NCBI RefSeq assembly: GCF_003815015.1
Contig: NZ_RKRE01000001.1
Span: 1 to 46,459 of the forward strand
Length of the DNA stretch: 46,459 nucleotides
Reading direction: 5' to 3'
Source: Thermodesulfitimonas autotrophica
Lineage (GTDB): Bacteria; Bacillota; Desulfotomaculia; Desulfotomaculales; Ammonificaceae
Part shown: positions 8,244 through 15,949 of the stretch, one piece after another
How the letters are laid out: every line of letters begins with the position of its first letter
Position numbering within the stretch: the first letter of the stretch is position 1
The notes under the pieces: generated by a model
Database searches by the model: none
Seen by the model: only the letters and a program-made list of their open reading frames with translations
What the model was told of the DNA's origin: nothing
Position numbers and translations under genes: made by a program

Positions 8244-8279
8244 GGCGCGGGATCCCATCCCGCGCCTCTTTCTTTTTTT
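8244..8279 (+). terminator. second rho-independent terminator before the serine recombinase
   Basis: GGCGCGGGAT (8,244-8,253) and ATCCCGCGCC (8,257-8,266) make a perfect 10-base-pair stem with a 3-base loop, followed by TCTTTCTTTTTTT. With the terminator at 8,173 it insulates the recombinase gene from upstream transcription. Confidence 0.88.
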
Positions 8280-8330
8280 AGAGGCCTGGTGGTAGGACAA
8301 ACCGCCGGGCGCGTAGAATTTCAAGGGGAG

Positions 8331-8501
8331 ATGAGATGGTTGGCGGCGAAGAAACCAAAGGAAGCGGTCAAAATCTCGATCCGCGTCTCCTGCGGCGGGG
8401 GCGACGGGCTGAAGGACGCCCTGCGCCTCCTGGCGAAGAAGGTCCTGGAGAAGAAGGGAGTGCGGGAAGAGCGGTGCGCGCAGCGATCTACGTCCGAGTG
8501 A
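8331..8501 (+). CDS. small basic protein overlapping the recombinase gene (56 aa)
   Basis: This short frame (MRWLAAKKPKEAVKISIRVS, then CGGGDGLKDALRLLAKKVLEKKG) looks more protein-like than the parallel frame of the recombinase in the same stretch, which is a run of Gly, Arg, Pro and Glu. It is rich in lysine, with one likely strand and one likely amphipathic helix. It ends 28 bases inside the recombinase gene if that starts at 8,474. The ribosome binding site AAGGGGAG (8,323-8,330) abuts the ATG directly, which is a poor distance; a GTG at 8,289 in the same frame is the alternative. Function unknown; a recombination directionality factor is one speculation. Confidence 0.5.
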   Translation: MRWLAAKKPKEAVKISIRVSCGGGDGLKDALRLLAKKVLEKKGVREERCAQRSTSE

Positions 8502-9979
8502 GCACGGAAGACCAGGCGCTGCGCGGCTACTCCCTGCCGGAGCAGCGCGAGGCCTGCCGGAAGAAAGCTGAAGAGCTTGGCGCGGTCGAGATAATAGAGT
8601 TCGCCGACGAAGGGGTGAGCGGGGCCACGCTCGACAGGCCGGGGCTCAACGCGCTCCTCGATGCGGCGCGGGAAGGCCGCGTGGACGTGGTGGTCTGCCG
8701 CGACCTCGACCGGCTGTCGCGCCGCCTGGTCCACCAGCTCCTGCTGATGGACGAGCTGGAGAAGGCGGGCGTCCGGATGGTCTTCCTCGACTTCGCCTGG
8801 CAGGACACCCCGGAAGGACGGCTCTTCCTCAACATCCGCGCTTCGATAGCCGAGTACGAGCGGGAGACTATAAAGCGCCGCACCACGCGGGGCAAGCTCC
8901 GCAAGGCCCGCGAGGGCGGCATTCCTATAAGCTTCAACGTCTACGGATACCGCTACGACCCGGAAACGGGCAAGGTCTCCGTGGTCGAGGAAGAGGCCGA
9001 GTTCGTTCGCAAGATGTTCGAGTGGTTCACCACGGAGGATATCGGCATTGTCGGCGTCGCCAAGAGGCTCAACAGGATGGGGGTCCCCACGCGCAAAAAC
9101 GCGCCCCTGTGGAAGCGCCAGGTCGTCTGGCAGATACTCAGGAACCCCGTCTTCAAGGGAGAGTGGCGCTACCGGGGCGTGACCGTCCCCGTCCCCGCCA
9201 TAGTGGACGCCGCGACGTGGGAGAGGGCGCAGGAGAAACTGCGGGAGGCGCGCCGCCTGTGGGCCAACAGGGGGCGGCACGACTACCTGCTCTCGGGGAT
9301 AATCACCTGCGGCCACTGCGGGAAGCCGATGCACGGGGTATACATCGCGTGGTGGGGCAAGAAGGACCGGCGCTATTCGTGCTCCAAAACGAAGGAGTGC
9401 GCGGGCTACACCGGCTGCCGCCCGCCGCGCTACGTGCTGGCGGACAGGCTGGAGCAGGCCGTGTGGGAGAAGGTCAAGGAGGTCCTCTCTGACCCCGACG
9501 CGCTCGCGCGGGAGGCGGCGGCGATGGCCCCGCAGGCGGAAGGTCTCCGGCGCGAGCTGGAGAACGTCGAGGAGCTCCTTGCCCGGACGGAGAAAGGCCG
9601 GGAAGCGGTGCTTTCGGCGCTGGCCTCGGGCCTCTGCGACCTCGACGCGATCGCCAAGAGCAAGCTGGCCGAGCTGAAGCGGCGCAAGGAGCGTCTGGAG
9701 GCCCGGAAGAAAGAGATCGAGGCGGCCCTCCGTGCCGCGGAGAGGGCGGCGGTCGAGGCGGAAGAGCTGCGCGCCCTGGCGAAGCAGGTCTTGAGCGAGA
9801 TGGACTCCTTTTCGTTCGAGGAGAAGCGCGCCCTGGTGAGGGCGCTGGTCGCCCAGGTGATTGTGACGGGCAGGCCGAAGCCGGGCAACCCGGACAAGAG
9901 CATGGAAGGCGTGAACGTGACCGTGGTGCTGCGTCTGGGAGAGACCGGAATAGCTGGAGTTATTTCCCGTAAGGAATAG
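8474..9979 (+). CDS. large serine recombinase, SpoIVCA type (501 aa)
   Basis: The N-terminal resolvase domain starts at once with AIYVRVSTEDQ (catalytic Ser10) and carries CRDLDRLSRR and EYERETIKRRT. It is followed by a recombinase domain (VYGYRYDPETGKVSVVEEEAEFVRKMFEWF, given in the sequence near residues 155-190), a zinc ribbon (CGHCGKPM ... C-x5-C region near 280-320) and a long coiled coil (about 355-460). I chose GTG 8,474 because the conserved domain begins there; the ATG at 8,336 has a well-placed Shine-Dalgarno sequence but would add 46 low-complexity residues. The gene ends 4 bases from the minus-strand sigK fragment, so it most likely excises this element, rebuilding sigK during sporulation as SpoIVCA does. 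Confidence 0.9.
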   Translation: MRAAIYVRVSTEDQALRGYSLPEQREACRKKAEELGAVEIIEFADEGVSGATLDRPGLNALLDAAREGRVDVVVCRDLDRLSRRLVHQLLLMDELEKAGVRMVFLDFAWQDTPEGRLFLNIRASIAEYERETIKRRTTRGKLRKAREGGIPISFNVYGYRYDPETGKVSVVEEEAEFVRKMFEWFTTEDIGIVGVAKRLNRMGVPTRKNAPLWKRQVVWQILRNPVFKGEWRYRGVTVPVPAIVDAATWERAQEKLREARRLWANRGRHDYLLSGIITCGHCGKPMHGVYIAWWGKKDRRYSCSKTKECAGYTGCRPPRYVLADRLEQAVWEKVKEVLSDPDALAREAAAMAPQAEGLRRELENVEELLARTEKGREAVLSALASGLCDLDAIAKSKLAELKRRKERLEARKKEIEAALRAAERAAVEAEELRALAKQVLSEMDSFSFEEKRALVRALVAQVIVTGRPKPGNPDKSMEGVNVTVVLRLGETGIAGVISRKE

Positions 9980-9983
9980 TCAG

Positions 9984-10328
9984 TTACATGTCATTCTCGA
10001 TACATTTCGCCGCGTAGGTGGCCAGGCGCGTCCCTTTTTTGGGATTGTAGGTGTTGATTGCTTTCACCAAACCTACGGTGCCGATCGAGATGAGCTCTTC
10101 GGTCTCGTAGCCGGTAGCTTCGTATTTTTTGACGATATGGGCAACAAGGCGCAGGTTGTGCTCGATAAGGATGTTGCGGGCCGCTTCGTCGCCGCGCAAC
10201 ATCTGCCGGAGGTATTTCTTTTCTTCGTCCGGCGTAAGGGGCTGGGGAAAAGAATTATTGGTCAGGTACCCAAAGAGCAGGAAAAAGTCACCGGTAAGGC
10301 TGAAAGCCGGGATCATTAGCGCCAGCAT
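9984..10328 (-). CDS. sigK: sigma-K, N-terminal half of a split gene (spoIVCB-type, 114 aa)
   Basis: The protein matches the start of the late mother-cell sigma factor: a hydrophobic pro-sequence (residues 1-20, [20 protein letters not shown]), the [11 protein letters not shown] junction where SpoIVFB normally cuts, then region 2 ([51 protein letters not shown]). It stops after ENDM, where intact sigma-K continues ENEILM. Regions 2.4 to 4, needed for promoter binding, are missing, so this piece alone cannot work. The ATG has a good ribosome binding site (GGGAGG, 7 bases upstream). It is convergent with the recombinase gene. It should be restored by excision of the DNA below 9,995, unless the element is defective. 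Confidence 0.9.
   Translation of the reverse strand: MLALMIPAFSLTGDFFLLFGYLTNNSFPQPLTPDEEKKYLRQMLRGDEAARNILIEHNLRLVAHIVKKYEATGYETEELISIGTVGLVKAINTYNPKKGTRLATYAAKCIENDM
9991..9995. other. probable recombination core of the sigK-intervening element
   Basis: The coding strand of sigK (minus) reads GAG AAT GAC ATG TAA here, so AATGA sits in the Glu-Asn codons. In B. subtilis skin excision occurs at AATGA in the equivalent codons (CIENE). After this point the frame leaves the sigK consensus and stops within three codons, so the junction with element DNA is here. Confidence 0.7.
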
Positions 10329-10357
10329 CCAATCCCTCCCGTTTCTATTTGCCGGTT

Positions 10358-10389
10358 ATTCTCTGGGTGCGGACGCACAACTATATTAC
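10358..10389 (-). promoter_or_regulatory. possible sigma-E promoter for sigK
   Basis: On the minus strand GTAATATA (10,389-10,382) resembles the sigma-E -35 box, and CAGAGAAT (10,365-10,358) matches CATACAAT at 6 of 8 places with a 16-base gap. sigK is a sigma-E-dependent gene in B. subtilis, which makes the site plausible, but the -10 match is imperfect. Confidence 0.35.
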
Positions 10390-10476
10390 GTGCCCCGTGT
10401 TGCTCGCGTGCCTGTCCAGGGCGAAATTTGTTTAAACCCTCTGGCGGTTGGCGCCTTTTTGGGTTAAGCTTAAAAT

Positions 10477-11607
10477 ATGAGGGCAACCGCTCTAGTCTTA
10501 GCTGGCGGCAAAAGCACCCGGATGGGAGAGAATAAGGCGCTGCTGCGGATCGATGGACGTCCGCTGGTGGCGCACGTTGTCGCGGCGCTGCGGGCCGTAT
10601 TCCCCGAGGTGATTATCAGCGGTGATACCGGGCTTTTTGCGGGTTACGCTGACCGGGTGGTGGAAGATATATTCAAAGGTGTGGGGCCACTCGGCGGGAT
10701 TCACGCCGGGCTAGTCTCGGCCCGCTACGAGGTGGTTTTCGTTGCGGCCTGCGACCTGCCGTTTGCGGACGGGGAGGTGGCGGCGTTCATCGCCGGGCAG
10801 ATGGAGGGCTTCGATGCGGCGGTGCCGTGTGTGGCGGGGAGGTTGCAGCCGCTTTTCGCGGCCTACCGCAAGAGCTGTCTGGGGCCGATTACCAGAATCC
10901 TGGAGCGGGGCGAGCGGCGGGTGGCCGGCTTCTTCCCCGCGGTGCGCGTGCGGTACCTCACGGAAGCAGACTTTGCCTGGCGGCCCGGGATAGAGCGCGT
11001 CTTTTTCAATGTGAATACACCGGCGGATCTGGCGCGGCTCCGGTCAGCTGAGGCCTCCTGGCAGCGCGGTGCGGCCAGGGAGGCTCCGGCCCCCACCACA
11101 GTGGGCACGGCCTGGCCGGTACCTGTTTTGGGCGTAGTCGGGACGTCAGGGGCAGGCAAGACGGGGTTGATTGTCCGGCTGGTTGCCACCCTGCGGGAGG
11201 CGGGCTACCGGGTGGCCGTCCTGAAGCACACCCGGCACCCATTGTTAGATACGCCCGGCAAAGATACCGAGCGGTTCATGCGGGCAGGTGCGTCCAGGAC
11301 GGCGCTTGTAGGGCCGGGCGGCTTCTTTTACTTTCAGGATGGCGCGGAGCTTTCTTTAGAGGAGGCCATAAAGCTGCTGAGCCGGGACGTGGATATGGTT
11401 ATCGTGGAGGGATACCGGGAGGCGCCCATTCCTCAGGTCCGGGTCCTCGTCCCGGGCGAAGAGGCGGCGGTTGATGGGCGGACGGTAGCGGTGGTAAGCA
11501 GCGAACCGGTCTGCCTCCCGGTGCGCGTTTTTCATCCGGAGGATGTTGCCGGGATGACTGCTTTTTTAAGCGATCGTTTCCTTAAACGGGAGGATGGGCG
11601 TTGCTGA
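10477..11607 (+). CDS. mobA/mobB: MobA-MobB fusion: molybdenum cofactor guanylyltransferase plus GTP-binding adaptor (376 aa)
   Basis: Residues 1 to about 195 are MobA, which adds GMP to molybdopterin: LVLAGGKSTRMGENKAL is the nucleotide-binding signature, with GPLGGIHAGL and ACDLPF further on. A short linker (about 196-215) leads to MobB with the P-loop GTSGAGKT (222-229), LKHTRHP and a VEGYRE motif. MobA-MobB fusions are known in other bacteria. The gene diverges from sigK over 148 bases and overlaps yqeG by 7 bases. It implies molybdo- or tungstoenzymes that use the guanine dinucleotide form. The ATG has only a weak ribosome binding site. Confidence 0.93.
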   Translation: MRATALVLAGGKSTRMGENKALLRIDGRPLVAHVVAALRAVFPEVIISGDTGLFAGYADRVVEDIFKGVGPLGGIHAGLVSARYEVVFVAACDLPFADGEVAAFIAGQMEGFDAAVPCVAGRLQPLFAAYRKSCLGPITRILERGERRVAGFFPAVRVRYLTEADFAWRPGIERVFFNVNTPADLARLRSAEASWQRGAAREAPAPTTVGTAWPVPVLGVVGTSGAGKTGLIVRLVATLREAGYRVAVLKHTRHPLLDTPGKDTERFMRAGASRTALVGPGGFFYFQDGAELSLEEAIKLLSRDVDMVIVEGYREAPIPQVRVLVPGEEAAVDGRTVAVVSSEPVCLPVRVFHPEDVAGMTAFLSDRFLKREDGRC

Positions 11608-12125
11608 GGCTTATTCTTCCGAAACTCTACGTAGATTCGGTTTTCGAAATCACCCCGGAGCTTCTCAAGAGCAGGGGTATTAAGGCTTTAATTCTAGACC
11701 TGGACAATACGCTTGTGGCCCGGGGGCAAGAATGGGCCGAGCCCCGGGTACTTGATTGGCTCGCCGCTATGCGGCGGGAAGGCTTTAAGCTCTGCATCGT
11801 GTCGAATAACAGCCGGCAAAAAGGGGGAGCGCTGGCGCGCCGCCTCGGCGTGCCCGGCGTGTTCCGGGCCGTGAAGCCGCGCGGCAAGCCCTTCCGTAAA
11901 GCTCTCGCTCTGCTCGGGACGGGCCCGGAGGAAACCGCGATGGTCGGCGACCAGCTCTTCACCGATATCTTGGGCGGGAACCGGATGGGGCTTTATACCA
12001 TCCTGGTGTCGCCGCTTGGGGGACCCGACTTCATCCTGACCAGGCTTATAACCCGCAGGATTGAGCAGCTTTTCCTTCCTTTTATTAGGGCGCGGCGGTC
12101 GCTAGGCGCGGGAGAGCGGTGCTGA
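11601..12125 (+). CDS. yqeG: YqeG family HAD-type phosphatase (174 aa)
   Basis: The HAD fold is shown by LDLDNTL (residues 32-38, nucleophile in DLDNT), VSNNS, a KPRGKPF lysine motif and the acidic motif MVGDQLFTDILGGN. The TTG start overlaps the mobAB stop and has GGGAGG upstream. In many Firmicutes yqeG lies beside aroE, as here. The substrate is not established; the B. subtilis homologue and the related PGP phosphatases suggest a phosphate ester. The start could also be a codon downstream, but MLRLILPKLYV is the usual beginning of the family. Confidence 0.9.
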   Translation: MLRLILPKLYVDSVFEITPELLKSRGIKALILDLDNTLVARGQEWAEPRVLDWLAAMRREGFKLCIVSNNSRQKGGALARRLGVPGVFRAVKPRGKPFRKALALLGTGPEETAMVGDQLFTDILGGNRMGLYTILVSPLGGPDFILTRLITRRIEQLFLPFIRARRSLGAGERC

Positions 12126-12129
12126 GGTC

Positions 12130-13008
12130 ATGATCAACGGTGAAACAAGGGTTACCGGCATCTTCGGTGACCCGGTGGCGCACACTCTTTCGCCCGCGAT
12201 GCATAACGCGGCGTTTACCGCCCTGGGGCTTAATTTTGTCTATCTCCCTTTCCACGTGCGGCGGGAGGCGCTTGCAGCGGCGGTGGCGGGAATCAAGGCG
12301 CTCGGGCTTGCGGGGGTCAACATCACCGTGCCGCACAAAGAGGCGGTGCTGCCCCTGCTGGACGAGGTGGCGGAAGAGGCGCGGCTGATCGGTGCCGTGA
12401 ATACGGTGGTGAACCGTGGAGGGGCACTTGTAGGGTATAATACCGATGCTACCGGCTTCTTGCGGGCCTTGCAGGAAGCGGGTTTTGACCCGGCGGGCCG
12501 CCCGGCGGTAGTTATTGGTGCAGGCGGGGCGGCGCGTGCGGTGGTAGTGGCCCTGGCTCGTGCCGGGGTCGGGGAGATCACCATCTTCAACCGGACCCTT
12601 AGCCGCGCTGCGGCACTGGCTGAACTAGTGCGGGCTGAAGGGATAGCGGCGGCGGCGCTATCCTGGGCGGATCTGACAGGTGCCGGGAAAAAGGTGGTTG
12701 CTCAGGCGGCGCTGGTTGTTCAAACGACGAGCCTGGGGATGCACCCGCAGGAAGAGGATGCCCCACCGGTGCCGCCGGAGGCTTTGGGGCCGGGCCAGCT
12801 TGTGGTGGACCTCATCTACAGCCCGCCGGAAACCCGGTTCTTGCGGCTGGCGAGGGCGGCAGGGGCGACAACGCAGAACGGGATGGCGATGCTGCTGCAT
12901 CAGGGGGCTGCAGCTTTCGAGCTTTGGACGGGGCGGGAGGCGCCCGTCGGGGTGATGCGGGCGGCGCTCGAAAACGTTCTACGTTCTACGTTCGAGGTTC
13001 AAGGTTAG
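12130..13008 (+). CDS. aroE: shikimate dehydrogenase (292 aa)
   Basis: AroE reduces 3-dehydroshikimate to shikimate with NADPH. The substrate site is visible as SPAMHN (21-26), the catalytic Lys70 in NITVPHKE and Asp106 in YNTDATGF. The NADP-binding glycine loop is GAGGAARA (130-137), followed by NRTLSRA, where the arginine marks NADP preference. The C-terminal MLLHQGAAAFELWTG block is typical. Length is normal. It follows yqeG by 4 bases and starts the shikimate cluster with aroC, aroK and aroB. Confidence 0.96.
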   Translation: MINGETRVTGIFGDPVAHTLSPAMHNAAFTALGLNFVYLPFHVRREALAAAVAGIKALGLAGVNITVPHKEAVLPLLDEVAEEARLIGAVNTVVNRGGALVGYNTDATGFLRALQEAGFDPAGRPAVVIGAGGAARAVVVALARAGVGEITIFNRTLSRAAALAELVRAEGIAAAALSWADLTGAGKKVVAQAALVVQTTSLGMHPQEEDAPPVPPEALGPGQLVVDLIYSPPETRFLRLARAAGATTQNGMAMLLHQGAAAFELWTGREAPVGVMRAALENVLRSTFEVQG

Positions 13009-13125
13009 GGTTTATGAAGGTGCATGAGGTTGCGGTCTGGTATGACGTCTTTTAGCGTTGAACGTTGAACGGACCCCAGAGCTCTATCAGTATAAGGTTA
13101 AACGTCTATCTCAAGGGGGAGGCAG
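13009..13125 (+). repeat. short intergenic tandem motifs (GTTCTAC / GTTGAAC type)
   Basis: The gap after aroE holds CGTTCTACGTTCTACGTTC overlapping the gene end, then GAGGTTCAAGGTT, and further on CGTTGAACGTTGAACG. These 7-base periodic motifs resemble those before pilT (17,657-17,715). No gene is seen in the gap. Confidence 0.5.
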
Positions 13126-14295
13126 ATGGTGCTGCGTTACCTGACAGCGGGAGAATCGCACGGTCCCGCGTTGCTTACTATAGTAGAAGGGATACCGGCA
13201 GGGCTTTGGCTCACGGCGGATTACATTGACCGCCAGCTTGCGCGCCGCCAGGGAGGCTACGGCCGGGGCGGTCGCCAGCGGATTGAAGAGGATCGCGTAG
13301 AGATCCTCAGCGGTGTGCGGGGGGGCTACACCCTCGGTTCACCGATCGCCCTGAAAATTAGCAACCGGGACTGGGCAAACTGGCGGGAGGTTATGGGGCC
13401 AGACCCGGAAGCGCGCCTCGACGAACGCGTGGTTACGCGGCCCCGCCCGGGGCATGCGGATCTCGCCGGGATGCTGAAGTACGGGCACCGGGACCTCCGC
13501 AACGTGCTGGAACGGGCGAGCGCCCGGGAGACGGCGGCCCGCGTGGCGGCGGGAACTGTGGCGCGCCGGTTGTTAGAGGAGTTGGGGATTGAGGTGGCCG
13601 GCCAGGTGCTCCGGATCGGGCCGGTGGAGGTGCCGCCGTTTGATGCGCCGCCGGAGGAGATCCGGGGGAAGGTTGAAAAGTCCCCGGTTTATTGCGCCGA
13701 TAAGGCGGGAAGCGAGGCGATGGTGGCGGCCATCGACCGGGCGCGGGAGGAAGGGGACTCGCTCGGCGGTGTCTTTGAGGTGCGCGTTTACGGTGTCCCG
13801 CCAGGGATAGGAAGCTACGTCCACTGGGACCGGCGCCTCGACGGCCGTTTGGCTCAGGCGGTGATGAGCATTCAGGCGATCAAGGGCGTCGAGATCGGGA
13901 TGGGTTTCCGGGCCGCTTCTCTGCCGGGGTCGGCGGTGCAGGACGAGATCTTTTACGCCCCGGGAAGGGGTTTTTACCGGGAGCGCAACAACGCGGGGGG
14001 CCTTGAAGGTGGCGTTACCAACGGCGAGCCGATTGTAATCCGGGCGGCGATGAAGCCGATCCCGACCCTGCGGCGCCCGCTCAAGAGCATCGATATTTTC
14101 ACCAAGGAGCGGGTCGAGGCGGCTTACGAGCGTTCGGATATCTGCGCGGTGCCAGCGGCCTGTGTTATTGCCGAGGCGGTAGTAGCCTGGGAAGTGGCGC
14201 GGGCCTGCCTGGAGAAGTTCGGCGGCGATTCGCTGGCCGAAATTAAAGAGGCCCTGGAACGTTTGCAAGAGCGTGTGAGGCGGGTGACGCGGTGA
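13126..14295 (+). CDS. aroC: chorismate synthase (389 aa)
   Basis: This enzyme turns 5-enolpyruvylshikimate-3-phosphate into chorismate and needs reduced FMN. The signatures are AGESHGPAL (8-16), the basic [12 protein letters not shown] segment, [23 protein letters not shown] and the C-terminal RRPLKSID region. The start has AGGGGGAGG 5 bases before the ATG. Its stop overlaps the aroK start in GTGA, so the two are translationally coupled. The length is normal for the long bacterial form. Confidence 0.97.
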   Translation: MVLRYLTAGESHGPALLTIVEGIPAGLWLTADYIDRQLARRQGGYGRGGRQRIEEDRVEILSGVRGGYTLGSPIALKISNRDWANWREVMGPDPEARLDERVVTRPRPGHADLAGMLKYGHRDLRNVLERASARETAARVAAGTVARRLLEELGIEVAGQVLRIGPVEVPPFDAPPEEIRGKVEKSPVYCADKAGSEAMVAAIDRAREEGDSLGGVFEVRVYGVPPGIGSYVHWDRRLDGRLAQAVMSIQAIKGVEIGMGFRAASLPGSAVQDEIFYAPGRGFYRERNNAGGLEGGVTNGEPIVIRAAMKPIPTLRRPLKSIDIFTKERVEAAYERSDICAVPAACVIAEAVVAWEVARACLEKFGGDSLAEIKEALERLQERVRRVTR

Positions 14296-14825
14296 AAAAT
14301 GTCGTGCTGATCGGCTTTATGGGGACGGGGAAGACGGCGATTGGGAAAAGACTGGCGCGGCTCTTGGGCTGGGAGTTTATCGATACGGATGCCGAGATTG
14401 AGCGCTTGACCGGCAAGAGTGTCGCCCGGATCTTCGCGGAGGACGGGGAGGTACGCTTCCGTTCGGAGGAGAACTTGCTCTGCCGGAAGCTTACCCAGCG
14501 CGAAAGATTGGTGATCGCCACGGGCGGCGGCATGGTGCTCAATCCGGAGAACGTGGCGCTGCTGAAGCAAAACGGGGTGCTGATCAAACTCTACGCCGAC
14601 CCGGAAGTGATCATTGGGCGGGTTAAGGCCAAAAAGGAACGGCGGCCGCTGTTGAAAGGGAATCTAGAAGAGCGGGTACGCGAGCTTCTCGCGGCGCGGG
14701 AAGAAGCTTACAGCATCGCCGACTTTGCCGTGGATACGGGCAAGCAGGACCCGGACAGCTCGGCGGCGATCATCTACGACTATTTAAGGAAGCGAAATCT
14801 TTTAGATGGGGACGTTAGCGGATGA
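14292..14825 (+). CDS. aroK: shikimate kinase (177 aa)
   Basis: AroK phosphorylates shikimate at the 3-hydroxyl using ATP. The P-loop is GFMGTGKT (8-15); the shikimate-binding DTD follows (FIDTDAEIE, 30-38), then FRSEE and the [11 protein letters not shown] motif. A lid segment with RPLL is present. The GTG start overlaps aroC by 4 bases, and the stop overlaps aroB by 4 bases (ATGA). Length is typical. Confidence 0.96.
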   Translation: MKNVVLIGFMGTGKTAIGKRLARLLGWEFIDTDAEIERLTGKSVARIFAEDGEVRFRSEENLLCRKLTQRERLVIATGGGMVLNPENVALLKQNGVLIKLYADPEVIIGRVKAKKERRPLLKGNLEERVRELLAAREEAYSIADFAVDTGKQDPDSSAAIIYDYLRKRNLLDGDVSG

Positions 14826-15904
14826 GGGAAGTTAGTGTATCGCTCGGGTCGCGCAGCTACCCGATTTACGTTGGGCCAGGTATCCTGCGGGAGGTTGGGG
14901 ATTTGGCCCGCCGCCACTTAAGCGGCGAACGGGTACTGGTCGTTACCAACCCGACGGTTGCCTCGCTGTACGCGGCGGCGGTGGAGGAGAGCCTGGCGGC
15001 AGTAGGTTTTGTGGTGCGGCGGGCGGAGATTCCCGATGGCGAGGAGTACAAGACGCTCGCTACAGTGGCCGCTCTCTACGATGCGGCGCTTGGTGCGGAA
15101 TTGGAGCGGGGCGATACCGTTCTTGCTCTAGGTGGCGGCGTGGTGGGTGACATCGCCGGTTTTTTGGCCGCAACCTACATGCGGGGTGTAGCTTTCGTGC
15201 AGGTGCCGACGACGCTTTTGGCGCAGGTCGATTCGAGCGTCGGGGGTAAGGTCGGGGTAAACCACCCGTGGGGGAAGAACCTGATCGGCGCCTTTTACCA
15301 GCCGCGCTTTGTGCTGGCGGATGTGCGCACGCTGGCCACCCTTCCGTTACGCGAGGTTCGGGCAGGCCTGGCCGAAGTAATAAAGTACGGCGTTATCCAC
15401 GATGCAGCCTTTTTTGCGTGGCTCGAGGCGAATTTCGAAGCGCTGCTTAAGCTTTCGGATGCGGCAGTGGAGCAGGCGGTGGCGACCTCCTGCGCGATTA
15501 AAGCGGCGGTCGTTTCTGCCGATGAAACAGAAAAGGGGCTGCGCGCGATTCTCAACTTCGGCCACACCCTCGGCCACGCCCTTGAGGCGGCCACCCGTTA
15601 CGAGCGCTTTGTCCACGGCGAGGCGGTGGCGATCGGGATGGTCTTCGCGGCGCGGCTGGCCAGGCGGCTCGGCTACTTCGAACCGGCCGGGGTGGAGCGG
15701 ATTGCGGCGCTGGTGCGGCGGGCCGGGCTCCCCGACGCGATTCCGCCGGATATCGCGCCGGAAGCGCTCCTCGATGCGATGCGGCGGGATAAGAAGGTGG
15801 CGGCGGGGCAGCTCACCTTTATCCTTCCGGAGGCTATCGGCAAGGTGCGGATTGTCCGGGGGGTGCCTGCCGATATAGTGCGTTCCGTGCTGGTTGAATA
15901 CTGA
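14822..15904 (+). CDS. aroB: 3-dehydroquinate synthase (360 aa)
   Basis: AroB cyclises DAHP to 3-dehydroquinate with NAD and a divalent metal. The NAD-binding region contains DGEEYKTL and LGGGVVGDIAGFLAATYMRG; PTTLLAQVDSSVGGKVGVNH binds substrate. Metal ligands lie in the LAEVIKYG region and in NFGHTLGHALE and HGEAVAIGM. It is the last gene of the shikimate run; pilB begins 45 bases on, perhaps in the same transcript. DAHP synthase and EPSP synthase are not in the window. Confidence 0.97.
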   Translation: MREVSVSLGSRSYPIYVGPGILREVGDLARRHLSGERVLVVTNPTVASLYAAAVEESLAAVGFVVRRAEIPDGEEYKTLATVAALYDAALGAELERGDTVLALGGGVVGDIAGFLAATYMRGVAFVQVPTTLLAQVDSSVGGKVGVNHPWGKNLIGAFYQPRFVLADVRTLATLPLREVRAGLAEVIKYGVIHDAAFFAWLEANFEALLKLSDAAVEQAVATSCAIKAAVVSADETEKGLRAILNFGHTLGHALEAATRYERFVHGEAVAIGMVFAARLARRLGYFEPAGVERIAALVRRAGLPDAIPPDIAPEALLDAMRRDKKVAAGQLTFILPEAIGKVRIVRGVPADIVRSVLVEY

Positions 15905-15949
15905 CCGAAAAGTAGGGTTTGGGGGCGGGTTTAAGCGGAGGTGTAGTTA

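Larger units (their letters stand above)
1..9995. mobile_element. one end of a sigK-intervening (skin-like) element
   Basis: The right boundary is inferred from the minus-strand sigK half gene that breaks at 9,991-9,995, where the plus strand reads TCATT (AATGA on the coding strand). This is the crossover core known for the B. subtilis skin element. A large serine recombinase gene ends at 9,979, next to this junction, as spoIVCA lies beside spoIVCB in B. subtilis. Everything below this point differs from the conserved backbone above 10,330: a group II intron, a CRISPR array, a tyrosine recombinase and a restriction-modification pair. The other end, with the second half of sigK (spoIIIC), must lie before position 1 and is not seen. 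No phage structural genes are visible in this part. Confidence 0.75.

Noticed and set aside
8336-8473. N-terminal extension of the serine recombinase from ATG 8,336
   Set aside because: The Shine-Dalgarno spacing is good, but the 46 residues are Gly/Arg/Pro/Glu-rich and precede the point where the resolvase fold normally starts. Kept open as an alternative.
9984-10328. Reading sigK as a decayed pseudogene
   Set aside because: The half is free of internal damage, keeps its pro-sequence and ribosome binding site, and breaks exactly at the skin-type core beside an intact recombinase. A split functional gene is the better explanation.
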